Below are positions 10,226 to 21,810 of a DNA stretch of 64,000 nucleotides, piece by piece. Position numbers and translations under genes: made by a program. How positions within the stretch are numbered: the first letter of the stretch is position 1; every line of letters starts with the position of its first letter. The notes beneath the pieces were generated by a model, which worked only from the letters and a program-made list of their open reading frames with translations, did not search any database and was not told where the DNA came from. This DNA comes from Serilophus lunatus (taxonomy: Eukaryota > Chordata > Aves > Passeriformes > Eurylaimidae): assembly GCA_013399895.1 (NCBI GenBank), contig VXBA01003505.1, positions 266,257 through 330,256 of the forward strand, in the 5' to 3' direction.

Positions 10226-13200
10226 CCACGGCAAGGTCAATCAGAAATATTTGAAGTTTGGCTGTGGCAGGCGGATCTGTTCCTTGGCCAGACAGGAACA
10301 GGCTTTTGTTACAAAAACTTGAAAGAGGAGAGATGAAAACGACTATCTTTTGTTCCAACTTGCTGCTCTGAGCCCTGCTATTCTTGAGTGGCTTTGCCGG
10401 TGGAATTGGGGTGCTGGGATGTTTGCGGTGAGGTCGATGCATGAAGGCAGCAGATAACACAGCTGCTGGGGTGTGTTGCTTTCATCATTTATCCTGTTCT
10501 CACCATCCAAAGTCCACAGATGACAGGCTTTAAGCTCATCCTCACTGTGGCTCTGGAAACGGAGCCCGTGGGTTCAAGGAGCTGTAGGAAGAGAAGGGTG
10601 AGAAGTTTCTTTCTCCTGTGGATTAGAATGACAGCACCTCTGAGGGGAGAAGAAAAAGCCTCATGTAAATGTGTCTCCCAAGCCTTTTTCTTGGAGAACT
10701 TTCTGTTCCATTCCCCAATTCCCTTTTATTCTGAGTACGCACATGCTGCCCTTTCTTCCTAAAAACATATATGATCCATCACAATTTATTACTCTGGTTT
10801 GAGGAGGAGAGGGCAGGCAAATTAATCTCTATAAAAGCTTCCTTTTTATTACAGTTAATACTCACCTTTTGCCTTGTGTAATGGAGCTTACATTTGGAAT
10901 AGAATCTTTGACATCTTCCTGTTTTATATCTTATTTCTCTCTGGCTACATGTCACACCCCACTCTGTTCATGGGCACTGTGGGCAACTCTTCATTCTCTA
11001 GATCTCCTTTTCAATTTCTGTTTTGCCCAAACCTCATTCTCAGCTCTGGTGTGTGGCATGTTTAGGTATTGTCCAGCTGCACAGCTTTCCCCATTTCCTT
11101 CCCTTCTTTCTTATGAGAGATGTCTACACTTTGAAAGTGCTGTGGAGCCACCATGACTTCAATTTTCTGTGGTAATTCTGCTGCCGAGAAGCAAGTAGAT
11201 GATGTAAGGGTTTTATTGGGTGATTATTGTGATTCTTGACATCACTTCCTATGCTGATCTGCTCCAAACCCAGGTCCCATTGGTGGTTATGGTGGGTTTA
11301 GCCCAGTGCTCTACGGGAAGGGATGTTGGGGTGTGATGCTGTTGAGAGGCACCCGTGGGATGGGTTCCCCACGGGGCAGGGGACAAGTCCTGTGCATTCA
11401 GTTGCCCTGTCCTTCCCCCCTGCTGTCTCCCCTCCTTTCCCCACACTTTTCTCCATCCACCTCCGACCCCTGTGTTCCTGGATGGGCTGCAGAGCCTCCC
11501 TCTGGCTGGATTCCCATGGAGAAGAGGCAGCGTCCTTTGACTTGGGCGTGTTGGACTGTAAAAGAGCTGACCCCACCAGGGATCAGCCTTGACCCCAAAC
11601 TGTTGAGGAAAAATGCAGACAATCCTGCAGCTCCATCCTCTCCCCCTCTGTGCCCTCTGTCTGCCTTTGCAGGACCTGGGAATGTCACCCTGACTCTGGC
11701 AGCCCTCAGCCTCACTTGCCCATCAGGGCTTTGAAGATTTACTGTACAAAAAAGGGGGGATGAAGGCCTTGAGGAACAAACAGAATGGGTCTTAGAACTT
11801 TCTAGGAAGGGAGCACTGCCATCACAATTACAGCAAGCTTCACTTTCAAAGCATTTTTGTTATTTTGCTCCTAAAAAGGAAGAATCAGAGGCCCTAAATG
11901 GGTCCAGGGGAACTTGACCCAAACTCTACATCATGAATTGGTGGCACTTTATCAGAGAGATAGGGCAGAGATTGTCTTTGTGCTGGCAATAATGTGGCCT
12001 TCAGGGGAGAGGAGGGCTGGAACCCAGAGGGAATCAAGGTTTTTGTTTTCCAGGAAGCTTTGGGAATCTCTGGCTTTAAAAAACTCAGGCAGCAAATGAG
12101 CTGCCACATAGGTTTGCTGCAGCACTTTGAAGCTGAGAATGTGACTTGCACAGTGCCTGTTTGAGAGCTCAGCTGGAGCTTCGATAATCTGAGTTTAGAG
12201 AAGTAAAGGGGGGAAAAAACCCTCCACTAAAACATGAGTTTTATCCTTTTGTATCACTTGATGTGGAAAAAAACTGGTATGTCAGCACCTCCCGAGGTCC
12301 CCACAGTGCTTCTGAAACATGAGATCTGCTTTGAATCCAACTGGATACAGCTGGAAAAGAAGGCTGTGTGGAGCATTGGGAAATGTCTGCTACACCCGAC
12401 AGCTCCCTCACCTGCAGCCTCTAAGGGGTTAAAGTCATGTTTTCCTTGTTCCTGTGTTCAAAAAAAAAAAATCACTGAATTGATGAAAATTGGGCATATT
12501 TGTCCCTTTCTTCAGGTCCCTGCCAGTGCAGAAATCTCTGGGGAGGAGGAGAGTGAGGTATCAGGTGAAAAACAGTGGGGTGCGATGCTTCTGTGAGCAA
12601 GGAATTTGCAGCTGTCCTTCCTGGAAGCTCTCCTCCAGGGAACTCCCATCCCAAGATAAAAACATAGTTTCTAGAGGAAAAATGAAGGAAGGCATCACTG
12701 GAGAGATGGCTCACCATGTCTGTGTCTGAGCATGAGGAAGACCAAGCTTGTGGAACTTGGGCATTTTAGTTCCGTTGGAAAGAAAGAACCTCAAGGCCAC
12801 GTATGAAACATATGGAAAAGTGAGAAACTTCATGTCAGTTCCACTTTCTTTTCTCTTCCCATGGCATGTTTTCCTGCTTGGCCATATCCTCCCAAAAGTG
12901 CTGCATCCTAGCTCCTCTTCCCAGCGTTCATCAGATGTATCCCAGTACTATGCCTGCAAAAGTTGCATCTCCTGGATAGCTCCAGAGTATTAAAGGGACT
13001 TTTGTTCTCCAAATCAAGGCGAATAGGGCACCCATGTCACTTCACAGGAGGTGCAGATTCTCAGGATACTGCATTAGATACGAAAATTACACACTGGGTA
13101 TTACACAGAGCATGTTGACATGAAAAAATAGCCTATTTTCTTTTTCTGAGTAGAAAGAAATTGGCTGTGTGCACTCATACATGCTCCAGATTTCGATACT

Positions 13201-13959
13201 GCATCATTGTGAAAAGGATATGAGGTGGAGAATATCTGGGGTATTGGTATGTAAATGAACACTTTAATTATTATGGTCTGATTGCTGATTTCCCATGTCT
13301 GGTGCTGCTGGAGCACCTGGATCCTATAGGGATGTGGAGTTTATTTGGATCAGGTGAACAGCTGGGATGTTGTAGCTGCTGCTGGCACAGCTGGTCAATA
13401 CATGGAGAACACCTAACCTGGGGTGGGAGATGGGGGAAGTGACAATGATTTTGGTGCTGTGACACGAGGGTTTGAAGACAACTCTTCAAAACTGGAGGCA
13501 GAGCAGGGGTGCCAAGAGCTCCTGGGAGCTCCAGGACGACCCCCTTCAGGGCCTCCCTGCTTTCCATGTGCCTCAGGCCGAGAGTTTCCATGTCAAGTAT
13601 TGACTGGAGTGTCACACAGGTGTCCCACACATCTTCCTGGTCCCCTCACACCCTGGTCCCCTCTGCTGTGCCAGGAGGTGGGAAGCTGCCAGCCATGCGA
13701 GGGCTTTGCCTCCTCATTATCTCATGGATCCCCCCCATCTGCGCCCTGGGCTTTTCACAGACCCCCATTATTTCCAATCCCCTTCACTTGTCAAAAGTAA
13801 TTTGGTGCCTCGGTCAGACAAAACAGCTCTGGGCCCTGCCAGCCCTGATGAGGGGCCCAGGTCCTTTCAAACTTTCATCCCCCTCCTCCACGAGGGCTCC
13901 CCTCTCTCTGGCCAAAGCTGACATAGGAGCATTCAGCAGGCAGATCCCAGTCCCAATTA
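10226..13959. other. No gene seen; plain non-coding sequence
   Basis: It contains a GC-rich, C-rich patch at about 11380-11700 that opens several overlapping frames on both strands (up to 142 codons, 11306-11734, +), and an A12 run at 12460-12471. The overlapping frames in all phases show a stop-poor composition effect rather than a gene. Nothing recognisable. Confidence 0.55.
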
Positions 13960-14010
13960 GCAGCCCAGGAATTTTAATTAGTCGAGCAGTCAATTATATC
14001 AATGGACACC
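13960..14010. promoter_or_regulatory. Short TAAT-motif cluster
   Basis: TTTTAATTAGTCG and TCAATTATATCAATGG sit together in about 40 bp inside an otherwise GC-rich stretch. This is a possible small binding-site cluster, with weak support. Confidence 0.22.
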
Positions 14011-15090
14011 CCTTGCCCTCTCCCCTGGCTCCCTCTCTTCCGCCCTGCAGCCATCGCCCTGTGGCCCTGCTGTCCCTGGGCAGAGCTGCCTTCCCCTGCT
14101 CTGAGCTCTTTGGAGGAGCCAGCAGCTGCCAGAGGGGCCCAGCTGTCCCACATCACGGTGTTGGCCAGTGGATTTGTCCCCTCTAAGGCTTGGCCTCATC
14201 CCTGACCTTCACTTGAACTGGGGCTGTGTGCCCTCCCAGGCCTCCCCTGCTAGTGGCAGTCTGAAAAAGAGGGAAATCCGGTAGGAAAGACTTTTAGATT
14301 AGTGCAGCCAAGGGTTTGGGCTCCATTTTCTCAATTGGATGTTGGGGAGAAGAGTTGGATGGGGAGGTTTGGAGAGATGAGCCCCTCTTTCCTTGCATAG
14401 ATGGCTCTTGATGCTGATCTGCCTGTCAGCTCTCCTCTGAGATCAGCTTAGAAGTTGGAGCACCAGGGGAACTGCCACATTGTTAATACTGCCACTTGCC
14501 TATCGGAGAGAATCCCTTCAGATCCGATTTGCTATTTCTGTTTTATTTGCTTCCTAAAATCTCCTCCTCTCCCACTCCTGCAACACGCAGCCAGCACTGC
14601 TCAGGGCTTTGCTGCATCTGCAACGTCGCTGAAGGGCACTGCTACCCACCACAGCCTCCCGACCTTGGTGGGGCATCACTTAAACACACCTCTTGCCATC
14701 GATTAAAACTCTTCCTAATTTTGGTGTTTCTTACAGTTTGGCTGTACGATCAGGCTACAGTGAGTCTCAAATTTGCACCAAATCGTGTCCTAGAGGCACT
14801 CGGTCTGTTGAACAAGGGAGTGCAGCTGATGGCAGGACTCAGATCCTGCACGGTTGCTCCCAAGTTTTGGTCATAGAAGCTGTCCCGGTTCTTTTCTGCA
14901 CAGCAAATGCCTTTTTCCGTGGCGTGGAGCTGCTCAGTTGTCCGTCCATCCATCCATCCATCCATCCATCCATCCATCCATCCATCCATCCATCCCACCT
15001 TTATCCTGTAGTGGGATCTAACCCGCGTCTTAAGCAGCGCCTTAAAGCCTGAGCAGCATAAAGCTGAACCTCTGACCTTTCTGGGTGGAG
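14011..15090. other. No gene seen; contains microsatellite
   Basis: GC-rich sequence to about 14210, then mixed. Open frames here (for example 13509-14186, 225 codons, +) lack known domains and overlap other open frames. The tetranucleotide repeat at 14945-14994 is listed separately. Confidence 0.55.
14945..14994. repeat. (TCCA)n microsatellite, about 12.5 perfect copies
   Basis: Fifty bases of uninterrupted TCCA/CATC tetranucleotide. The perfection suggests a young, probably length-variable locus. It creates a run of Ser-Ile-His-Pro repeats in one frame, which should not be taken as protein. Confidence 0.97.
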
Positions 15091-15350
15091 GTGCGAGCGT
15101 GGTAATTGAGTAGTAGTGACACTTGCTGGTTATCTCCCGCATTAATTACCGGGTGCTTAACGCCGGCTCGGCCGGCGGAGGGGGAACCCCTCTCCCACCA
15201 CTACTTAGGAGCTCTGGGCTCTGCGAGCAGGAATGTGGAGCGGTGCCACAGGGACATGTGCGCAGATGTTCTGGGACACGCCGGCAATTACCCCGCGCAC
15301 CTCGTTCCCTTCGGACGGGATTCTTATCTATCAGTGAAATGATCGCGAGC
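15091..15350. promoter_or_regulatory. Short CpG-rich element with TAATTA sites
   Basis: By hand count about 21 CpG lie in about 260 bp, close to the number expected from base composition, whereas the surrounding DNA is strongly CpG-depleted. Embedded are GGTAATTGAG, GCATTAATTACCGGG, GGCAATTACC and a GCCGGC-TCG-GCCGGC repeat (15162-15176). It is shorter than a classical CpG island. It could be an unmethylated developmental enhancer, a small promoter or a conserved element. No coding exon is evident. Confidence 0.5.
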
Positions 15351-16734
15351 TGATGATACATGATGGGGAAGAGATTCTGAAGCCATCTGGCTGTACCGAG
15401 TGTGATATGGGGAACATCTGGTAGGCACGTGTAAAAATAGGATTATGAGCAAAAAAAAAAAAAAAAAGGGGGGGAAACAACATCTTGCTGTCCTGCCTCC
15501 ATCGCCCTCCTCTTCTTAGTCACTGTGGTATCAGATGTTCTCGGGTTGCACGTCAAAGTGTTTGTGCACCAAGTAGATAGAATTTAATAGCTGGGGATTG
15601 TAATACGCTCCAAGTGCAGGGTCTGATCCCAGCTAAAGGGGGAGGAAAAAAGTCTGGAGGAGAAGCCAAAGGCTGGGAAGGAAATGGTGCTTTGCTGTCA
15701 GGTCATTCACGCAGTTAGTGGTGAAGAGAAAGGGATGAGACTCCCATGCCAGGATGACATTGCTTTCCTAGAAGGTACAAGGGACCGATAGAGCATCTTG
15801 ATTTCAAAACAGCTGGATGTTAAGTGGATAAAATGCTTTGCAGAACCTCAGGTGAGATTTCCTACCAAGAAAAAAATCTGAGCGGATGAAGTGAATAAAG
15901 TGGAGAGGAGAAGACCATAGCTAGACTAGGAAAAAACAGCTGATCCCATGCTTCCCTGACAAATCTCTCTCTTGCTTTGATTGATCTCTGTGAGGAACAA
16001 AGCTTTGCTAGGCTGCCAAGTGTCTTGTATACCCTGTCAGGCTGGTTGGAGTGCCTCTGTCTATTGTGAATGTGAGATCTGAGAGGAACACAACTTGCTT
16101 GAGATTTAACTCTGTTCCTTCTGCTTCCGTCATCTCAAGCTGTAAATATTCCAGGATTTGAGCAAACCTGGCCATTTTGTAACTCGTGGATGATGCAGAG
16201 CAGGACAGGCTTTGTCTCTAAGGGGCTGAATTGTCAGTTTTCTCATTACGTTAAATAGATGTGATTCGAGGGGATGCGATATGGGCAGCACGTTAACCAC
16301 TTCCTTCATCTGCTGCCCTGCCTTTTATCCCATGCTGTTGGGAAAAGGCCTTTGGATGTCATTAAATACCTTGATTCCCACTTGGAAAAAGTGAAGCAAG
16401 GGAAAGCAGATATGTTCAGCTGCTGGGACTGGTGTTTGCTGCCTTCTGAAGCACCTGGCTCCTTGTGTTGGGGGGAAAATAAAAGCCCAGGAGTTAATAA
16501 AAGTGGTTCACTTTGTGCTTGCAGAAGTGGGTGGAGGGCATGTGTCTTCTCCATCCCCAAAGGAAAGGAAAGGAAGAAAGGATTCTTCTTGAGGGCAGAA
16601 ATTCCTGAAGATGTGAGATGAGGATTAGCTCTTTTCACAGTAGTTCAGCCTTCACTTAGGACCCTAAACAACAGCCAGATTCTTTCGTAAGGGCACTGTA
16701 TCCAGCAGCTCTTAATATTGCTGGACTCACTTGA
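15351..16734. other. No gene seen; plain non-coding sequence
   Basis: Besides the A17G7 run and a short GGAAA-type repeat near 16558-16578 there is nothing recognisable. A 115-codon plus frame (16274-16621) has no domain. Confidence 0.55.
15451..15474. repeat. Homopolymer A17 followed by G7
   Basis: A17 (15451-15467) runs directly into G7 (15468-15474). Simple repeat; length calls are unreliable. Confidence 0.95.
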
Positions 16735-16930
16735 AACTACTGGCTGTAATGGCTGCAATTATGAATTAATGGCCTTAAATTCGCCATCAGACCTAATGCC
16801 TGGTTTTTCTGTCTGGTTCTTGTTTCCATTCTGCCTTTTTGCTGCTGTTCCACAGGCACAATTATTTGTCATTAGTCATTAATCTTGAAAGCATCAGCTT
16901 TATTTTCTCTGATTTTCCTCCAGAAACTGT
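16735..16930. promoter_or_regulatory. ATTA-rich block, candidate conserved element
   Basis: GGCTGTAATGG, GCAATTATGAATTAATGG, CCTTAAATTCGCC, ACAATTATTTG and a head-to-tail GTCATTA repeat (16868-16874 and 16875-16881), followed by ATC, pack many homeodomain cores into under 200 bp. No repeat or coding signal is present. Candidate enhancer by composition only. Confidence 0.38.
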
Positions 16931-19900
16931 TGCCTGCTCCCAGGTTTTATTGTTCACCGTTTTCCATCACTCTTTCTCTTGCCTCAATCTAATCAGTTTG
17001 GTACTGCTCTAAAAAGTGTTTTTTTTCCAACGGGGGAATAAAGCACTGCAGCGAACGTGCCCCAGAGAAGTGTAACACAGCTGGTGCTCCCTACACCTGC
17101 AGGATGTTTATGCCCTGCTTACAGCCCAGCCTGCTGGGGAGGGGGAAGCATCAGGGTGGTTTTCACTAGTGCTGTAACAACCCTGGATTCTTCTCTGCAG
17201 GAGTCCCAGCATGGATAACCCCTGGACAGGTGTGTTCCATACTCGCCCCACAGACCTCCATCTGCACCAGGGGAACTTCCACGGGGTCTTGCTCTGGGGA
17301 TTCTGGCTGGTGTGGAGCTAGTGCTGTCCCTGTGGAGCCCAAGTCTCACTAAAAGGCTGGTACAGGTGGTTCTCAGCTGGGATCCTTCTGGAAGATGGTG
17401 AAATAATACAAGAGGGACAAATCTCAGACCTTCACCCAGCATCTGAGGTGAGAACAAAGGTGTAAAAGAATAAGGCTGTGTCTCAAAGGGTGCAAAAGAA
17501 ATCAAAAACACGTGAGGGTGTTTAATTTAACACTTCTCTCTTCCTCTGGGAAAGAGCTGACAGAGCTGTCTTGCCAGCGGCAGCTTAGGATGGGTCTTCA
17601 CTGGGAATGCAAAGTGAGTTTGCTGATGGATACTGAGACCTGGTCACTGGCAGCTGGGGAGCTGCCCTGGGAGCTGAATGAATCCTCAGCTGCCAGAGCA
17701 TCCAGGTATTTTTTTTTTTCCTGCATCCCTGGGACAGTCCTGTGTGGGATAGGAATGCTGATAGTGGGGAGCACCACTCATTTGTCTTCAGTCATCCAGG
17801 CAGTGTCCTGTTCCCCCAGCAGAGACAGATGCTCCTGGAGACTGCTTCCACCTCCTTCTTCGGTCTCTCCCAGACTCCAACAGAATTTTTCACCACTTCT
17901 GAAGTTCTTGTCTTGCTAGCTGTTGCCAGGTTTCCTTTTTTCTTTCCTTCTATGTTTTTTTCCTCGCCTTGGACCCTGAATCTTTCCAAAGAAATGGCAG
18001 GGGTGTTTATGCTTCAGCTGCTGCCGGCCCCTCTGGTGCCTTCCAGATGGAGAGTGTCAGCACTGGTCCAGGTTTTCCTTTCTCTGTGCACACACAGACT
18101 GGTAGGATAGGATAGGATAGGGAGGGAGTGAGCCAGCAAAGGATGCTCAAGGCGAGAAGTGAGGGATTGTGCATCCATCCCATCAGTGTGAAGAAAGCAG
18201 AGACAAAGTAGGGGCCAAAAGAAGCTGGTTAAATCAGAAACGTGTTTGATGTATTATCTACAGTAGCTGAGCAATCCATGGCTTTAATTACAAAATTCAC
18301 CAGGGTTCTGGCAGTAGGTCCCTTGGCAATAGAGATGGGGAGGGAGGCAGAAGATGAGAAGATATGGGCAGCAAAAAAAATTTATTTTTTAATTTTTTTT
18401 TTTCCCTCAGTGTTTTTTCCCTTCTGCCTTGACCCCCCCTCTAAGTGAGACCTAAGGCACAGGGAATGTTTGTTGCATGGGGCACCAAAGTGGGAGCCAA
18501 TTGGTTGTGTCATGGGGAAGTAGGACAAAAAATATCTCTCAGGAAGACAACAGCAAATAGCACCAGAGAGTTGCAGGAAGCCAAGAACTTGTGAGAATTA
18601 GGGAAGAACCTCAAATTCAGGCAGACATGTTACCAATAGGGTAACAACAGCAACATTTGGGGGCTAACTCCATTACTGAAATGTGTCAAAATCACATATA
18701 TGGCCTCCTTCTCTGCTATTAAACACAGGAAAAGTGTGGTTGAGAGGGAGAGGAGAGAAAAGGGTTATTTTTGTTTAACTGCATCGGGACTAGAGGGGAT
18801 CAAGAGCTGCAATGAGTCTTCCCTGAAGCTCTAAACATTTTTCTTGCCAGCCAAGTGCCCAGAACTTGGCAAGACTTCATCGACTTGATCGCTATCCAGT
18901 AGTCAAATGCTGCTATGGAAATCTTCCAAATGGCTGATGACGGATCATTAGTGTTGTTTAAAAGCACGTTCAGCTTTTGGTGCCGGGTAAAAACACGTAT
19001 GGAATGCGGAGGTGCCTTACCTTTCAAAGCCAGGTTTAACACTTCCCAAGGCACCCAAACTCCCTCAACCCTGCATCTGCTTCTGTTTATAAACAGTGAA
19101 GGTGAGATTTTGGCTGTGCTGGCAAAGCTGGTGAGGTTGACTTTGGCTCAGGACCAAGTCCCCTTGGTAGCAAGCCTTTGGCTGCTTTGAAGTAACAGGC
19201 TCTGTGTCCCTACCCATCATCTCCAGGGATGCAATCCCTGGTGGCTGTGTTCCTCCACCTACTATAGTGCTGCACCAATTTGGGTTTGCCTCTTGTGAGG
19301 AAATAAGTGGCCCAAGAAAAAGAACAGGGTTGTGTAACAGGTATCTGGAGAGGACATCCAGCAGACATCACTCTGTGTGCTCCTGCCTGTGTGCATTCCC
19401 AAGGGAATGAAGCTCTGCAAAGAATGGATGCTTTTTCCTCAGCAGCTTTCCACCCCATTATTGCTGAACAGAGAAGGGAGAGTGCAACACCTTTTGCCTG
19501 TTTCCCCTCAGGAGAAGCCCATCGAGGTTTTCTTTGGTGGGTGAGGAATGCTGGAGATGTCCGTGTGCTTCCTTCCTGATGCTCTCTAGCTACTGGCATT
19601 GGAGAGCCGTGGGCTGGCTGAGGCAGAAACTGATGGCAAGCTCTCAATTCAAAAACTTCCCAAGTGTTTCCTCTGTTTGTTGTAGAAGTGGTGCCCATTC
19701 TTGGCAGCAAAGGCTTGGAGACCTCTCAGCCCCAAGGCCAGGCACTGACACCTGTTCACGACTGGAGGACCTCAGTGGTTGGATGGCAGGAGTGGCTTTG
19801 GGGAAAGGGAACTCCCCTGATCCCCAGAGAGGTGAGGGAGCAACACACTGCCCTTCTGTGCCAAGGAGGAGAGGAGAAAACCTGGATGTCTTTGAAAACC

Positions 19901-20369
19901 CTCCTTCCCTTTCTTCCCCTGGCTGTATCAGAGTATACTGCCAGGACAGCTGGATTTAAAGCTCGTGGAAGGGAGAGCTGTGTTTGACCTATGGCTTAAA
20001 AAATGCTCATGTGTTCATAGCCCTGGAATTACCCAAAAGTTACAGCAGGGATAAGGGGAAAGAAATCAGCCAAAGACTCTATTTTTCCACCTAAAACTAG
20101 CTAAGATGGATTCAGGAGAGACCAAGAAAGAAAAACATGGCCAAAGTGGCCCTAATAGGACCAGGTAGCAAAGGCAAGTCCTGAATTTCAGAACACAGTG
20201 CCTGCCCTTTCTTACTGCCTTGCAGAAATCAAAACAAAAATAAGCTGAAAAACCTTTTTCAACCTCATTTTCAAAGCCATCTCTGACCGGAAAATAGCCC
20301 TAAAATGAGTCTGAGAAGTTTAGAGCCGCACAGGGAGGGACCTGCTGGTGTGTTAGGGAGGTTTGTTTG
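16931..20369. other. No gene seen; plain non-coding sequence
   Basis: It holds a GGATA pentamer repeat of about four copies (18101-18120), a T-rich run at 18380-18412, and a short stretch at about 18880-19015 with intact CpGs and TAAT-like motifs that may be conserved. Frames of 130-166 codons (17119-17511 -, 17512-17919 +, 19210-19710 -) are not recognised as proteins. Confidence 0.55.
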
Positions 20370-20765
20370 TGTGTAAAATGTATTATTACCTATCTTGAAA
20401 AACACATGATGTTATATTGCTTTACGTTTGGGCTATTTTTGCTGCAAGGCTCCAGTGTGATTTGTGGTGGTGGGGCCAAGGGAAGATAACAAACGGGTGT
20501 TGGGAGCTTATGAAGAATGGAATCCACCCTCCCCCCCCCCCCGCTTCTGTTATAGTATTAAATAGCCATTTGTATTACAGCAATTTCCCTTTTTTTAAAT
20601 TTTTTTTTGTGTGGTATGCTGAGATAAAAAAAAACTTTATTTGCTAATGCCACATTATTTAATTTAATCAGGCTGAAGTACACCTTTAATAAATTTGCCT
20701 CCAAAATGAAAAATTGCAAAGATGTGGCAGAAGAATATTTTAATGAAAACTGATGATGTAGCAAG
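20370..20765. promoter_or_regulatory. AT-rich block with internal C12, candidate conserved element
   Basis: The left part has ATGTATTATTACC and GTTATATTGCTTTACG. A C12 run (20531-20542) intervenes. The right part has GTATTAAATAGCC, ATTATTTAATTTAATCAGG and ACACCTTTAATAAATTTG. No repeat-family match. The A/T homopolymers may simply be low-complexity DNA, so support is modest. Confidence 0.3.
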
Positions 20766-21775
20766 TTAGAGCAGAATTATGTCCTCTCCCTGCCCTTTCC
20801 TACCACCCAACAGCACAAGAGAGCAGCCAAACATCTCTCAGAAAATCGCAGGCTGTGGCATAGAGGTCTTTTTAGTTTTCCTACCCTGAGGTCTGCTCAG
20901 GAGTTGTTTTCTGATTTCTAGATGACCTGCCAAGAAATCAGGCCCTTGAGTACCAGCACTGAAATAAGGCAGGCAGCAGGATCAGTCTGCAGGATGTGTG
21001 ATGTGGGGCTGGGCTGTGCAGGTGTTGAGGTGTCCGTGGAGGGGGTTGTTCAAGGGCAGGGGATGCATGACAAGGAGGACTATTCTTAGGCAGCTCCTTA
21101 ACTAGTCCTGGATCCACCCTGCTGTCCTTCCAGATGATGGCACTCAATGGTGCCAGCAAATATTTACCTGGCCCCAAAGCTGCTTCTTGCGCTGGGAGAG
21201 CAGCAATTGAAGGATGCAAAAAATAAACATTTGCAAGTACTCTAAGGAGGAAGATCCACATCAATTCAGAGGCTGACAGCAGCCTCTTCAAATAACAGGG
21301 TTGTTGCCTTCTGCCCCACCTCAGAAAGGCTGGAATTTAGATTTTTAAGAATTTCCCTTTTATTCTGTGCTGATATACTAAGGAAAAACGCCACAGGGAC
21401 AGTACAGCAGAACAGCAACCTCCAACAAGGTCTTGCCTAGTCAAGGACCTGTTTTCCTCCAAAATCTCTCTTTGCTCATAAAACTGCTAAGCTGTCGTAT
21501 GGAGGGATGGAAGTTCTTTGAAACAGAGCAAAACAAACTCAGAAGCAGAGTGGCCCTCCAGAGTTAGGGGGACACATGCCTGTTCTTAGAAGCAGATGTG
21601 TCCAAATCCACCCCCCTGTCCAGGTCTCACTTTAATGAATAGAAAAGATAAATCTAGGCTGAGAAGTGTGACTCCTTCCCTGCTCCCGAGTGCTTCCTGG
21701 GGGTGTTTTGGTGTGAATCACGGCCACTCATTAGACTGGAGGTCCTTGGCTTAACCCTGGAGCCCTGGTCTGTCA
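20766..21775. other. No gene seen; plain non-coding sequence
   Basis: A 117-codon minus frame (20938-21291) has no recognised domain. No repeats. Confidence 0.55.
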
Positions 21776-21810
21776 GTGATGTCATCATGATGACAAATTT
21801 ATGACATCAC
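21776..21810. promoter_or_regulatory. Nested palindromes with TGATGTCA/TGACATCA (bZIP-type) sites
   Basis: GTGATGTCAT (21776-21785) is the exact reverse complement of ATGACATCAC (21801-21810). Overlapping the left arm is the perfect 16-bp palindrome TGTCATCATGATGACA (21780-21795). The cores TGATGTCA, TGATGACA and TGACATCA resemble CRE/ATF or MAF-type bZIP recognition sites, one per roughly turn of helix. Binding is inferred from motif resemblance. The inverted repeats themselves are seen directly. Confidence 0.55.

Noticed and set aside
13509..14186. 225-codon plus-strand open frame
   Set aside because: Overlaps other open frames in the same C-rich patch. The translation is Pro/Ser/Leu-rich without domain signatures.
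14485..14497. TAATACTGCCACT string similar to the start of a miR-200-type mature sequence
   Set aside because: Only the seed-like start matches and no surrounding hairpin is visible.
14945..14994. Ser-Ile-His-Pro repeat protein
   Set aside because: It is only the translation of the TCCA microsatellite.
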